The notes under the pieces: model-generated | What the model was told of the DNA's origin: nothing | Seen by the model: only the letters and a program-made list of their open reading frames with translations | Databases searched by the model: none | Assembly (NCBI RefSeq): GCF_049800955.1 | Contig: NZ_JBNAGA010000001.1 | Span: forward strand, 1,612,001-1,676,000 | Length of the DNA: 64,000 bases | Direction: 5' to 3' | Source of the DNA: JAKVBH01 sp049800955 | Lineage (GTDB): Bacteria > Pseudomonadota > Alphaproteobacteria > Rhodobacterales > Rhodobacteraceae | In this document: piece after piece, positions 8,508-19,082 of the stretch | How positions within the stretch are numbered: the first letter of the stretch is position 1 | Layout: each line of letters starts with the position of its first letter | Made by a program: the position numbers and the translations under genes

Positions 8508-8888
8508 TCAGAGCGGCAGATCATGGGCCAGACCAAAGGCGCGGCAGGCGATCAGAAAATCCTGCAACCCGGCGACTTTTGGATCCTCCGGCGTGGCATT
8601 GCCCCAATAGTCACTGTGCTCCGCGCTTTTGCGTGCCACGAAATCCCGCCCGTGAAAGCTTTGTACTTTGGCGCGCATGGCGTCGGCCGCTGCAGGGAAA
8701 TCAATCACCGCGTCCTCGGGAAAGGCCTCTGGCCCCGGCGCAATCTCGAAGAGATCAAGAATGGCCGCGCATTCAAGGATCTTGTCCGCATCGCCCAGAG
8801 ACCACAATTGCCATACATCGGCACTGCCCGGCGATTGCGCGGCAAGCGCCACAGGCACGGCACATGCAAAGGCGGCAGCCCGGATCAC
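8508..8888 (-). CDS. small exported protein of unknown function, coupled to uvrA
   Basis: A 126-residue protein starting at GTG, with a short signal-like N-terminus (IRAAAFACAVPVALAAQSPG). Its start overlaps the uvrA stop by four bases (GTGA), so it is read from the uvrA transcript and may be translationally coupled. Two cysteine-containing segments (LECAAILDLF and LIACRAFGLA) suggest a disulfide in the periplasm. No domain is recognised. Co-expression with the SOS gene uvrA is probably positional rather than functional, but it means this protein would rise after DNA damage. Confidence 0.55.
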   Translation of the reverse strand: MIRAAAFACAVPVALAAQSPGSADVWQLWSLGDADKILECAAILDLFEIAPGPEAFPEDAVIDFPAAADAMRAKVQSFHGRDFVARKSAEHSDYWGNATPEDPKVAGLQDFLIACRAFGLAHDLPL

Positions 8889-11749
8889 TCCGCCGCCACG
8901 CGCGTCACACCCAGCATCGGCGCAAGATAGCGCCCCGTATGCGAGCGTCCGACAACGGCCACATCTTCCGGCGTGCCCGTGGCCACGATCTCACCGCCGC
9001 CATCGCCGCCTTCGGGGCCGATATCGATGATGTGATCGGCCGTCTTGATGACATCAAGATTGTGCTCAATCACCACGACGGAGTTTCCTTGATCCACCAA
9101 TTCATGCAGCACTTCCAGAAGCTTGCGCACATCCTCGAAATGCAGACCTGTGGTTGGTTCATCAAGGATGTAAAGCGTGCGCCCCGTCGAGCGTTTGGAG
9201 AGTTCCTTGGCCAGTTTGACGCGCTGCGCCTCACCGCCCGAGAGCGTCGTGGCCTGCTGACCTACCTTGATGTAACCCAGCCCCACGCGCATGAGCGCAT
9301 CCATCTTCTCGCGGATGGAGGGCACGGCCTTGAAGAAGCCCTGCGCATCCTCAACCGTCATGTCGAGCACATCGGCGATGCTCTTGCCCTTGAAGCGGAT
9401 CTCCAGCGTCTCACGGTTGTAGCGCTGACCCTGACAGGTCTCGCAGGTCACATAGACATCGGGGAGGAAGTGCATCTCGATCTTGATGACGCCATCCCCC
9501 TGACAGGCCTCGCAGCGCCCGCCCTTCACGTTGAACGAAAACCGGCCAGGCTTGTAGCCGCGCGCCTTGGATTCCGGCAGGCCGGCAAACCAGTCACGAA
9601 TGGGCGTGAAGGCACCGGTATAGGTCGCGGGATTTGAGCGCGGCGTGCGCCCGATGGGACGTTGGTCAATGTCGATGACCTTGTCGAGGTGCTCGAGCCC
9701 CTTGATTGTCTCGCATGGCGCGGGCGTCTGGCGCGCGCCGTTGAGGGCCATGGAGGCGGTCTTGAAGAGTGTTTCGATTGTCAGGGTGGACTTGCCCCCG
9801 CCCGACACGCCTGAGACGCAGACGAACTGCCCCAGCGGGAAATCCGCCGTGACCTCGCGCAAGTTGTTGCCCGTGGCCTTGACCACACTCAACGTCTTGC
9901 CATTGCCCGCGCGCCGCTCGGCAGGCACGGAGATCTCGCGCTTGCCAGACAGGTACTGCCCCGTCAGGGATTTGGGTGCTTCGAGGATCTGCTTGGGCGT
10001 GCCCTTGGCCACCACCTCGCCGCCATGCACGCCCGCGCCGGGCCCAATGTCGAACACATAATCCGCCTCGCGGATGGCCTCCTCGTCATGCTCCACGACA
10101 ATGACCGTATTGCCCTGATCCCGCAGGTTTTTCAGCGTGTCGAGCAGGCGGGTATTGTCGCGCTGATGCAGGCCAATGGAGGGCTCGTCCAGAACGTAGA
10201 GAACACCCGTGAGGCCGGACCCGATCTGGGAGGCCAGCCGGATGCGCTGGCTCTCGCCGCCTGATAAAGTGCCAGCATTGCGCGAGAGCGTCAGGTATTC
10301 GAGGCCCACGTTATTGAGGAAGCCCAAACGCTCCCGGATCTCCTTGAGGATGGCGCGTGCGATCTCGTTTTTCTGGTTGGTCAGGTGCTCGGGCACCGAC
10401 TGACACCAATCAAACGCTTCCTTGATCGACATCTGGACAACTTCGCCCACATGCAGCCCGGCGATTTTAACGGCCAGCGCTTCCTCACGCAGACGGTAGC
10501 CGCCACAGGCCCCGCACGGACGGTTGTTTTGATACCGTTCAAACTCTTCGCGGATCCAGTTGCTGTCTGTTTCGCGGTAGCGGCGCTCCATATTGGGAAT
10601 GACGCCTTCAAAGACGCGCGTCACCTGATAGACGCGTCCGCCTTCGTCATAACGGAACGGGATTTCCTCCTCGCCCGAGCCATAGAGAAACACCTGCTGC
10701 ACATGCGGTGCGAGGTCTTTCCAGCGGGCATTGTCATCAAACTCGTAATGCTTGGCGATCGCTTCAATGGTTTGCAGGAAATACGGGCTTTTGCCTTTCC
10801 GCCAGGGCGCGAGGGCGCCATCCCGGATCTTCAACGTCTGATCAGGAACGACCAGGCGCTCATCGAAGAAAAGCTCGTGACCCAGCCCGTCACATTCCGG
10901 ACACGCGCCAAAAGGTGCGTTGAAGGAAAACAGGCGCGGCTCAATCTCCGGGATCGTGAAGCCGGAGACCGGACAGGCGAAGTTTTCAGAGAAGGTGATG
11001 CGCTGGGGCTCGCCTTCGTCTTCGCGCGGCGCTGTTTCCAGAATGGCAATGCCATCGGCCAGATCAAGCGCAGTGCGCAGACTGTCGGCTAGCCGCGTCT
11101 CCAGCCCCTCGCGCACAACGATCCTGTCAACAACAACGTCAATGTCATGGCGGTATTTCTTGTCGAGCGTGGGCGGTTCATCCAGATCATGAAACGCGCC
11201 ATCCACTTTGACGCGTTGGAAGCCCTGCTTGCGCAGCTCCAGAAACTCCTTGCGATATTCGCCCTTACGATCCCGGATAATGGGCGCGAGGAGATAGCCG
11301 CGCGTGCCCTCCTCCATCTCCATGATCCGGTCGACCATGTCCTGGACCTGCTGCGCCTCGATGGGCTTGCCCGTGGCGGGGCTGAACGGCGTGCCCGCGC
11401 GGGCAAAGAGCAGGCGCATGTAATCGTAGATCTCGGTGACCGTGCCAACGGTCGAACGCGGGTTTTTGGAAGTTGTCTTCTGTTCGATCGAGATGGCCGG
11501 GCTCAACCCGGCGATATGATCCACGTCGGGCTTTTCCATCATGTCGAGGAATTGCCGCGCATAGGCGCTCAGGCTCTCGACATAGCGGCGCTGGCCCTCG
11601 GCATAGATCGTGTCAAAGGCCAGGGACGACTTGCCAGAGCCAGACAATCCAGTGATGACCACCAGCTTGTCGCGCGGGATATCGACGTCGATTCCCTTGA
11701 GGTTATGCTCGCGCGCACCGCGCACCTCGATGTTCTTCAGCTCGGCCAT
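8885..11749 (-). CDS. uvrA: excinuclease ABC subunit A
   Basis: Full-length UvrA of 954 residues, the damage-sensing ATPase of nucleotide excision repair that loads UvrB on lesions. The first ATP site has GLSGSGKSS at residues 34-42. A Cys-rich zinc module carries CPVSG and CPECDGLG, the first signature is LSGGESQRIRLASQIG, the second Walker A is GVSGGGKST, the second zinc module is CEACQGDG with CETCQGQRYN, and the last signature is LSGGEAQRVKLAKEL. The start is the methionine of MAELKNIEVRGAREHNLKGI, as in orthologues. A LexA box lies 70 bases upstream, so it should be SOS-induced. The downstream exported protein overlaps it. Confidence 0.98.
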   Translation of the reverse strand: MAELKNIEVRGAREHNLKGIDVDIPRDKLVVITGLSGSGKSSLAFDTIYAEGQRRYVESLSAYARQFLDMMEKPDVDHIAGLSPAISIEQKTTSKNPRSTVGTVTEIYDYMRLLFARAGTPFSPATGKPIEAQQVQDMVDRIMEMEEGTRGYLLAPIIRDRKGEYRKEFLELRKQGFQRVKVDGAFHDLDEPPTLDKKYRHDIDVVVDRIVVREGLETRLADSLRTALDLADGIAILETAPREDEGEPQRITFSENFACPVSGFTIPEIEPRLFSFNAPFGACPECDGLGHELFFDERLVVPDQTLKIRDGALAPWRKGKSPYFLQTIEAIAKHYEFDDNARWKDLAPHVQQVFLYGSGEEEIPFRYDEGGRVYQVTRVFEGVIPNMERRYRETDSNWIREEFERYQNNRPCGACGGYRLREEALAVKIAGLHVGEVVQMSIKEAFDWCQSVPEHLTNQKNEIARAILKEIRERLGFLNNVGLEYLTLSRNAGTLSGGESQRIRLASQIGSGLTGVLYVLDEPSIGLHQRDNTRLLDTLKNLRDQGNTVIVVEHDEEAIREADYVFDIGPGAGVHGGEVVAKGTPKQILEAPKSLTGQYLSGKREISVPAERRAGNGKTLSVVKATGNNLREVTADFPLGQFVCVSGVSGGGKSTLTIETLFKTASMALNGARQTPAPCETIKGLEHLDKVIDIDQRPIGRTPRSNPATYTGAFTPIRDWFAGLPESKARGYKPGRFSFNVKGGRCEACQGDGVIKIEMHFLPDVYVTCETCQGQRYNRETLEIRFKGKSIADVLDMTVEDAQGFFKAVPSIREKMDALMRVGLGYIKVGQQATTLSGGEAQRVKLAKELSKRSTGRTLYILDEPTTGLHFEDVRKLLEVLHELVDQGNSVVVIEHNLDVIKTADHIIDIGPEGGDGGGEIVATGTPEDVAVVGRSHTGRYLAPMLGVTRVAAE

Positions 11750-11818
11750 GCCTGCGCCCCCCGATCGTTATCTGTGTCTAGATAGTTTAAAGCGGCGCGT
11801 GCGCCAATCTAAAAATGA

Positions 11819-11833
11819 GAACAAAAAATGAAC
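11819..11833 (-). promoter_or_regulatory. LexA (SOS) box upstream of uvrA
   Basis: The plus strand reads GAAC, seven bases (AAAAAAT), GAAC; on the minus strand this is GTTC-N7-GTTC, the direct-repeat LexA box of alphaproteobacteria. It lies 70 bases before the uvrA start in the 214-base gap shared with the divergent gene at 11964, so it could also affect that gene. Confidence 0.8.
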
Positions 11834-11963
11834 GTGACCACTGCAATTTGGCGGGACCGGGGCCTCTTTGTGACGCGTTAATCGGCTTTTAAAGACCTGC
11901 ACCTATCATCGCCCATCAGTGACGCGCGCTGATCTGCGCGGTTTTGGTGGTGAAAGGCAAAGC

Positions 11964-12461
11964 ATGACACAAGAGCTTTTTCAGATCGCATCGGATCCCG
12001 AGACAGAAGATATCGGGATTTTCAAAGCACCGATGACCGACGTGTCCGTCACCGTTACGCCCGCGCGCGCGCGCAACAATCGTGGTGATGTCCTTCTCAA
12101 GGGGTTCGTGAACGGCACCTCGGGCATGGAAGTGCTGTTTGCCGGGCGCAGGCGGGCCATTGCCGAGCCGCTCGTGGCCCATCTCAATCGCCGTTGGGCG
12201 CAGATGCGCCGCGCGGCAGGGTCGGACAAGATGGACCGGATCGAAACCTCGAGTGTCCGCATTCCAATTCAGGTGCTGGGATGCTGGCGCACCCGGTTTG
12301 AAACCGAGGAAGACGGCTGGCGCAGCAAGATCCACCAATTGGTGGTCGCACAATGGTCACTCACCACGCCGGATGGGCAGCGCGTGACACATGGCGAAGC
12401 CCCGTTGCATCTTCTCCCGGACATGACCCCTGCCCTCGTCCAGCCGCAACGACGTGCGTGA
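11964..12461 (+). CDS. conserved-looking protein of unknown function, divergent from uvrA
   Basis: A 165-residue soluble protein without signal peptide or membrane segment. ATG 11964 (MTQELFQIASDPETEDIGIF) is preferred because AAAGG precedes it; a GTG at 11919 would add 15 residues. The sequence is mixed alpha/beta with a basic patch (VTPARARNNRG, AGRRRAI, HLNRRWAQMRRA). I do not recognise a family. The basic regions would fit nucleic-acid binding, but this is inference only. It is divergent from uvrA and separated from convergent aglK by an inverted repeat. Confidence 0.6.
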   Translation: MTQELFQIASDPETEDIGIFKAPMTDVSVTVTPARARNNRGDVLLKGFVNGTSGMEVLFAGRRRAIAEPLVAHLNRRWAQMRRAAGSDKMDRIETSSVRIPIQVLGCWRTRFETEEDGWRSKIHQLVVAQWSLTTPDGQRVTHGEAPLHLLPDMTPALVQPQRRA

Positions 12462-12494
12462 CGAAAGCAGCGCCAGCCTCAGAGCATGAAACTT

Positions 12495-12522
12495 GCGCGA
12501 AACGCGTGTAAGTGTTTCGCGC
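12495..12522. terminator. inverted repeat between the 11964 gene and aglK
   Basis: A perfect nine-base-pair stem (GCGCGAAAC against GTTTCGCGC) with a ten-base loop sits in the 81-base gap between two convergent genes. It has no long T-run on either side, so it is only a possible two-way terminator. Confidence 0.4.
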
Positions 12523-12542
12523 GTAAGGTCGCGCCTGTCAGA

Positions 12543-13631
<1,089 letters not shown>

Positions 13632-13648
13632 TGTTCCGTCTCTCCCCG

Positions 13649-15301
13649 TTATACTTTCAGCGCCAGGGCCGGAGCCCAGGGACCAAGGTGCAGTTTTCCG
13701 TCAGGACCTGGTCCGATGGAGCCCAGTTCGGCTGCAATCTGCACCCAGTTTCCCGCTGCCATATCAAGTGTGTACGCGTCATCGCTCAGGTTGAACGCGC
13801 AGAAAATCGTCTCGCCGCCATGGCGACGCGTGAAATGCAGAACCGGACCGGTGGCCTGCAGATCATTGATCTCGCCCTTGCTCAGCGCGTCATGGGCCGA
13901 ACGGAAAGCAATGGCGCGGCGGTAGTGATGCACGATGGACGATGGATCATCCTCCTGCGCCGCCGCAGCGCGGTGCAGATGCTCGTGGCCCACTGGCAAC
14001 CAAGGCCGCCCCTCAGAGAAACCACCATTCTGGTTGGACGCTTCCCACACGATGGGCGTCCGGCACCCATCGCGACCCTTGTATTCAGGCCAGAACTCGA
14101 TGCCGTAGGGATCCTGCAGATCCTCAAACGCCACATCGGCCTCGCCATAGCCGAATTCCTCGCCCTGATAGAGACAGGCAGACCCGCGCAGGCACATCAT
14201 CATCGTGGTGTAGAGGCGTTGCGCCGCATCAGGCAGGCCCCAACGCGACGCATGGCGCTCGACATCATGGTTGGAATAGGCCCAGCACGCCCACCCATCG
14301 GGCGCCACCCGGTCGACCCGGTTGAACACATCGACGATCTTCTGGGCTGTCAGCGGATTCTTTTCCAGAAACTCAAATGCATAGCACATATGCACCTTGT
14401 CGCCGCCAGAGGTGTATTCACCCAGGATCTCCAGCCCACGCTGCGCATCACCCACCTCTCCCACTGCCGTGGACCCGGGGTATTCGTCCAGCAAAGCGCG
14501 GAACCGTTGCAGGAAAGCGAGGTTTTCCGGCTGGTTCTTGGAATAGAGATGCTCCTGATGGTTGTAGGGATTGACCGAGGGCGCGATTGTGGAATTGCGC
14601 TTTTCGGGCGCAAGTGCTGGATTGTCCCGCAGCTCCTTATCGGCAAAGTAAAAATTGATCGTATCGAGGCGGAAGCCATCCACGCCGCGATCCAGCCAGA
14701 ACCGTGTCACATCCAAAAGCGCCTGCTGCACGTCTTCATTGTGAAAATTCAGGTCCGGCTGCGAAGCGAGGAAATTGTGCAGGAAATACTGCTCCCGCCG
14801 CGTATCCCATTGCCAGGCAGACCCGCCAAAAATCGACAGCCAGTTGTTGGGCGGTGTGCCATCCGGTTTCGGATCGGCCCAGACATACCAGTCAGCCTTG
14901 TCGTTTGTCCGATCCTTGCGGCTCTCGGCAAACCATGCATGTTGATCGGAGGTGTGGCTCAGCACCAGATCGATCATGATGCGAATGCCCAACTGCCGGG
15001 CCCCCGCCACAAGCGCATCAAAATCCGCAAGCGTGCCAAACATGGGATCAACGTCGCAATAATCGCTCACGTCGTAGCCGAAATCCTTCATCGGCGAGCG
15101 GAAGAATGGCGAAATCCAGATGGCATCCACACCGAGCGAGGCAATATGCGGCAAACGCTGCACGATCCCCAGAAGATCGCCGATCCCGTCGCCATTGCTG
15201 TCCTGATAGGAGCGCGGATAGATCTGGTAGATGACCGCACCGCGCCACCAATCGGGATCGGTGTGCAATTCGGTGCGAAGGTCGCGTGCTGTATTGGTCA
15301 T
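13649..15301 (-). CDS. aglA: alpha-glucosidase, GH13
   Basis: A 550-residue cytoplasmic GH13 enzyme that hydrolyses imported alpha-glucosides such as sucrose, maltose or trehalose to free sugars. Region I is visible in IRIMIDLVLSHTSDQHAWF, the N-terminal mark in YQIYPRSYQDSNGDGIGDL, the nucleophile Asp in GVDGFRLDTINF, the acid/base Glu in TAVGEVGD, and the transition-state Asp in YSNHDVERH. No signal peptide is present, which fits hydrolysis after uptake. It lies between aglG and aglK as in the Sinorhizobium agl operon. Exact substrate range cannot be read from the sequence. Confidence 0.93.
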   Translation of the reverse strand: MTNTARDLRTELHTDPDWWRGAVIYQIYPRSYQDSNGDGIGDLLGIVQRLPHIASLGVDAIWISPFFRSPMKDFGYDVSDYCDVDPMFGTLADFDALVAGARQLGIRIMIDLVLSHTSDQHAWFAESRKDRTNDKADWYVWADPKPDGTPPNNWLSIFGGSAWQWDTRREQYFLHNFLASQPDLNFHNEDVQQALLDVTRFWLDRGVDGFRLDTINFYFADKELRDNPALAPEKRNSTIAPSVNPYNHQEHLYSKNQPENLAFLQRFRALLDEYPGSTAVGEVGDAQRGLEILGEYTSGGDKVHMCYAFEFLEKNPLTAQKIVDVFNRVDRVAPDGWACWAYSNHDVERHASRWGLPDAAQRLYTTMMMCLRGSACLYQGEEFGYGEADVAFEDLQDPYGIEFWPEYKGRDGCRTPIVWEASNQNGGFSEGRPWLPVGHEHLHRAAAAQEDDPSSIVHHYRRAIAFRSAHDALSKGEINDLQATGPVLHFTRRHGGETIFCAFNLSDDAYTLDMAAGNWVQIAAELGSIGPGPDGKLHLGPWAPALALKV

Positions 15302-15335
15302 GACAGGTCCAAGGTCACATAGTTATTTGAAAGGG

Positions 15336-16478
15336 TTACTTCACGGAGCCCGCGAGGAGCCCGCGAACAAGATACTTCTGCATGGCGAAGAAGACCCCCA
15401 AAGGCACCGCGATTGAGACAAAAGCCGCCGTCGCGAGGATTTCCCAATTGCCGCCGCGGGTGCCCAGAAGCTCAACGATCTGGTTGGTCATCACAGTGGT
15501 CTGACCGGTCGAGTCGATGAGGAACACCTTGGCCACAAGCAGGTCATTCCATGTCCACAGGAACTGGAAGATCGCAAAGGACGCCAGCGCCGGGAAGGAG
15601 AGCGGCAGGATGATCTTGGTAAAGATCTGAAACTCCGTCGCGCCGTCCACACGGGCATTTTCAATGATGTCGCGCGGCAGGCCGGCCATGTAATTGCGCA
15701 AGAGATATATGGCGAGCGGAAGCCCGAACCCTGTATGGGCCAGCCAAACCCCGATATAGCCCTTTCCGATACCGATGTTGTTGTGCAGCGTGAGCAGCGG
15801 GATGAGCGCCAATTGCAAAGGCACCACCAGCAGGCCCACCACGAAAGCCACCAACAGCGCGCGGCCCGGGAAATCCATCCACGCCAGCGCATAGGCCGCA
15901 AAAGCCGCCACGAGGATCGGGATGATCGTGGCCGGGATTGTCACGGTCAGCGTATTGAAGAAGGCTTTGGCCATGCCCTCGGAATTGCTCTCGTCCAGCA
16001 ACATGAACTCGTAGTTTTCCGTCGTGAACTCCGGCGGCGAGATGGCCGTCGTGAACACGCGTGGCAACCGCTTGCCCTCCTGGCTCTCGAGCGCCGTGAA
16101 CCGGAAGGCGCCATCAACTTGCAGCGTTACAGTGCGGTCGCGGCTGATCTCGGCCGTCTCGCCTGCATTGAAGGCATCCGGCGCGCGGCTCGATGTGCCC
16201 CATTTGAGCACTTCGACCTCACGATCCGGGAACAACGCGCCTTCGATCACGAAAAGATCACCGTCCTGGAATTCCTCACCAGAGAGGCGAATGGCCGGGT
16301 TCTGCGCTTCTTGTGTGGATAGCGATGACCACCACCCCGAACTTGCGATCTGGTCCGCCGTCCGGAAGGACGAGACAAGAAGCCCCACAGTCGGGAACAA
16401 CCAGAGGAACACCAGAAACAGCGCTGTGAGATGAGTGATCCAGACGAGTGCGGGTTTTGTGCCAGCGATATTGTCCAT
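15336..16478 (-). CDS. aglG: alpha-glucoside ABC transporter permease
   Basis: A 380-residue inner-membrane permease of the MalG type. One N-terminal helix (LTALFLVFLWLFPTVGLLVS) is followed by a large periplasmic insert of roughly 140 residues, typical of AglG, and then five helices. The EAA loop that docks on AglK is ENARVDGATEFQIFTKIILP. It pairs with AglF to form the channel. Its start follows the aglF stop by one base, so the genes are coupled. Confidence 0.92.
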   Translation of the reverse strand: MDNIAGTKPALVWITHLTALFLVFLWLFPTVGLLVSSFRTADQIASSGWWSSLSTQEAQNPAIRLSGEEFQDGDLFVIEGALFPDREVEVLKWGTSSRAPDAFNAGETAEISRDRTVTLQVDGAFRFTALESQEGKRLPRVFTTAISPPEFTTENYEFMLLDESNSEGMAKAFFNTLTVTIPATIIPILVAAFAAYALAWMDFPGRALLVAFVVGLLVVPLQLALIPLLTLHNNIGIGKGYIGVWLAHTGFGLPLAIYLLRNYMAGLPRDIIENARVDGATEFQIFTKIILPLSFPALASFAIFQFLWTWNDLLVAKVFLIDSTGQTTVMTNQIVELLGTRGGNWEILATAAFVSIAVPLGVFFAMQKYLVRGLLAGSVK

Positions 16479-16479
16479 C

Positions 16480-17481
16480 TTAACGCATCTCCTTACGCAC
16501 TTCGCGCACGTTCCAGACGAGGATTGGCAAAACCAGCAGCATGATCACCATGGCTGATGCGGAGCCGACCCCCCAATCGAAGGCGCGGAAGAGTTTGTCG
16601 TACATGTAATTGGCGAGAACCTGCGTCTCCCATTGCCCGTTGGTCATGGCAAAGACGATGTCAAAGACCTTCAGCGTGGCAATGGTGATCGTGGTCCAGA
16701 CGACGACGATCGTGGGCATGATCTGGGGCACCTTGATCTTGAAGAAGATCTGAAACGGGTTGGCCCCATCGACAATAGCCGCCTCGATGGTTTCCTCGGG
16801 AATCCCACGCAGGGCCGCCGAAAGGATCACCATCGCAAAACCCGTCTGGATCCAGATCAGGACGATCATCAGGAAAAAGTTGTTCCAGAAAGGAACTGTC
16901 AGCCATGTCTGCGCTTCCGCGCCCCCGAACCAGATGTAGATCGCATTCAGAACGCCGATTTGTTCCGTGCCCATCGGGCGGGCCTCATAAACGAGCTTCC
17001 AGATGACCGATGCGCCGACAAACGAAATCGCCATCGGCATAAAAATGAGTGATTTGGCAATCGTGCCCCATTTCAGCCGATCGGTCACTTGCGCAACGAG
17101 CAGGCCGAGAGCCGTTGATGCCGCAGGCACGACAAAGAGCCAGAGCATATTGTTGCGCAGCGCTTCCCAAAACTTGGGCTCCGCCATCATCTGCTGGTAA
17201 TTCGCAAGACCGACAAAGGCGTTGTCATTCTGACTGTCGAGCAAGGAAAGCCGCAGTGTCTCTACAACCGGGTATGCCAAGTAAAGGCTGAGCGCGGCAA
17301 AGGCTGGGAAAAGAAAGAGCCAGGGGCGGATCTGATTGGCGCGATTGATGTTGCGCCCCGCATTTGGCCCGGACGGGGGATACAGCACTTTATCCAAGAA
17401 CAGGTTGGACAGGTAAAAGTATCCCACGCATCCGCCAACGCCTACGGCAATGGTCACAATAGCAAGTATCGCTGGTGACAT
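16480..17481 (-). CDS. aglF: alpha-glucoside ABC transporter permease
   Basis: A 333-residue MalF-type inner-membrane permease. An N-terminal helix near residues 3-24 precedes a basic linker, then the usual core helices (RPWLFLFPAFAALSLYLAYP and onward). The EAA loop is EAAIVDGANPFQIFFKIKVP. It forms the sugar channel with AglG. It begins 161 bases after the aglE stop; the gap holds a strong stem-loop that may lower its level relative to aglE. Confidence 0.92.
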   Translation of the reverse strand: MSPAILAIVTIAVGVGGCVGYFYLSNLFLDKVLYPPSGPNAGRNINRANQIRPWLFLFPAFAALSLYLAYPVVETLRLSLLDSQNDNAFVGLANYQQMMAEPKFWEALRNNMLWLFVVPAASTALGLLVAQVTDRLKWGTIAKSLIFMPMAISFVGASVIWKLVYEARPMGTEQIGVLNAIYIWFGGAEAQTWLTVPFWNNFFLMIVLIWIQTGFAMVILSAALRGIPEETIEAAIVDGANPFQIFFKIKVPQIMPTIVVVWTTITIATLKVFDIVFAMTNGQWETQVLANYMYDKLFRAFDWGVGSASAMVIMLLVLPILVWNVREVRKEMR

Positions 17482-17604
17482 TTGTCCCCTCCCGACTTCG
17501 TTTGGCTCCAGGTCTTTGTCTTGTCTTCGTCAGGCGCCGCGCAAAATGTCATCGCCCGAATGCCCAGCGTGATCCGGAGAAATTGCTCCTCTCACCTGGG
17601 CGAT

Positions 17605-17629
17605 GAGCCGCCCCGTGACAGGGCGGCTC
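17605..17629 (-). terminator. stem-loop between aglE and aglF
   Basis: A perfect nine-base-pair stem (GAGCCGCCC against GGGCGGCTC, loop of seven) follows the aglE stop by 13 bases. No T-run follows on the minus strand. Such intercistronic hairpins after binding-protein genes commonly protect the upstream message or partly terminate transcription. Confidence 0.6.
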
Positions 17630-17642
17630 CTGTGGTCTGCGC

Positions 17643-19001
17643 TTACTTCAGCGCGTCCCAGCTGTTTTGGATCTCGGTCGCCACTTCCGTCGCATCCTTG
17701 CCACCGGCGTAATCCACCATGCCGGACCAGAACGTGCCTGCACCAACGCCACCGGGCATCAGGTCAGAGCCATCAAAGCGGAATGTGGTGGCCCCCAGCA
17801 GAACTTCACCCAGACCGCGCTGCGTGTCGTCTTTGTAGGCTTCGAGGTTCACGCCGTTATGCGGTGTGAGGAAGCCTGTCTGCGCCATCATGACTTCGTG
17901 CGCGATGGGCAGTTGCAGGTATTCCATGACCGCCATGGCACCCTCGGATGCGTTGGTCATCGCCATCAGCGTACCGCCACCCAGAACCGGGTTGCCCAAA
18001 TCCTTGTCCGCATAGGACGGGAAGTAGAAGAAGTCTGTGTCCACGCCGAACTCAACGCCTTCAGGGAAGAAGGCCGGCACGAAGGACGCCTGACGGTGCA
18101 TGTAGCACTGCGGCGGCGAGGAGAAGAGACCCTTGGGGCTGTCGCGGAAGTCTGTCGATGCCACCGCACCGGCACCGCCGGAGACTTTCGCATCATCGCG
18201 GGCGAACCAGCCAAACTCTTCGATGGCCGCAATCACGCGCTCATCGTTGAAGGGCATTTCGTTGGAGACCCATTGGTCGTAAACCTCAGGCGGCTGCGTG
18301 CGCAGCATCATGTCCTCAACCCAATCCGTTGCGGGCCAGCCTGTTGCCGCGCCTGATCCCAGACCAATGCACCACGGCACTTCACCGTCGGCCACGATCT
18401 GCTCGGTCAGCGCTTTGAGATCTTCCATGGTTTCAGGCACTTCGTAGCCTGCATCTTCGAAGTTCTCCGGGCTGTACCAGACCAGCGACTTGACGTTCAC
18501 GTTGTAGAAAAAGCCATACATCTGGTCGTTGCCGTTCTCATCGGCAAATGTGCCCAGATCGACCCAGGACTGACCGGCGGCGTAATTGTCACGCACCCAG
18601 TTGGCCATGCCATCACCCAGCGGCGCCAGCTGACCCTTTGCGGCCATGACAGCGGCCAGACCGGGCTGCGGGAAGACGGCAATGTTGGGCGCGGAGCCCG
18701 CTTCCGCGTCAATCACGATCTGCTGCTCAAAACCATCGGAGCCCGTGTAGATCACGTCTGCTCCGGTAGCTTCCTCAAAATATGCAAGCGCGTTGTTGAA
18801 ATAGCCATCTTCCGGCGACAGCCAAGGACCAAAGATCGTGATCGTCTGGCCGGACAGGTCAGGCGCGTTTTCCGCCCATGCATTGTAGCTGTCCCAGCTG
18901 AACGGACCATCGCCCGGAGCGAATGTCAGATGACCACCGGCTTGCGCCATACCAACCGTCAGAGCGAATGCACCAACACCCGCCAAAAGCGATTTCTTCA
19001 T
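17643..19001 (-). CDS. aglE: alpha-glucoside ABC transporter periplasmic binding protein
   Basis: A 452-residue extracellular solute-binding protein of cluster 1 (MalE-like). The Sec signal peptide MKKSLLAGVGAFALTVGMAQ is cleaved near AQA-GG. Aromatic residues typical of sugar-binding clefts are frequent (SWDSYNAWAENAP, IFGPWLSPEDGYF, GWPATDWVEDM). It captures alpha-glucosides in the periplasm and hands them to AglFG. The ATG follows a strong GGGAGGAAAG site. It is first in the agl operon, preceded by a promoter and a palindromic operator. Confidence 0.93.
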   Translation of the reverse strand: MKKSLLAGVGAFALTVGMAQAGGHLTFAPGDGPFSWDSYNAWAENAPDLSGQTITIFGPWLSPEDGYFNNALAYFEEATGADVIYTGSDGFEQQIVIDAEAGSAPNIAVFPQPGLAAVMAAKGQLAPLGDGMANWVRDNYAAGQSWVDLGTFADENGNDQMYGFFYNVNVKSLVWYSPENFEDAGYEVPETMEDLKALTEQIVADGEVPWCIGLGSGAATGWPATDWVEDMMLRTQPPEVYDQWVSNEMPFNDERVIAAIEEFGWFARDDAKVSGGAGAVASTDFRDSPKGLFSSPPQCYMHRQASFVPAFFPEGVEFGVDTDFFYFPSYADKDLGNPVLGGGTLMAMTNASEGAMAVMEYLQLPIAHEVMMAQTGFLTPHNGVNLEAYKDDTQRGLGEVLLGATTFRFDGSDLMPGGVGAGTFWSGMVDYAGGKDATEVATEIQNSWDALK

Positions 19002-19082
19002 AGCTTTCCTCCCGTTCGCGCGACCTGCGCGAATGTTTCCCTATCTGCGCCTTTCAGCAGCTGAGGTCTTGACCGACTCGCC

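Noticed and set aside
8483..9637. Plus-strand frame of 384 codons across the uvrA end
   Set aside because: It is antisense to uvrA and to the exported-protein gene and shows only low-complexity Arg/His/Ala sequence.
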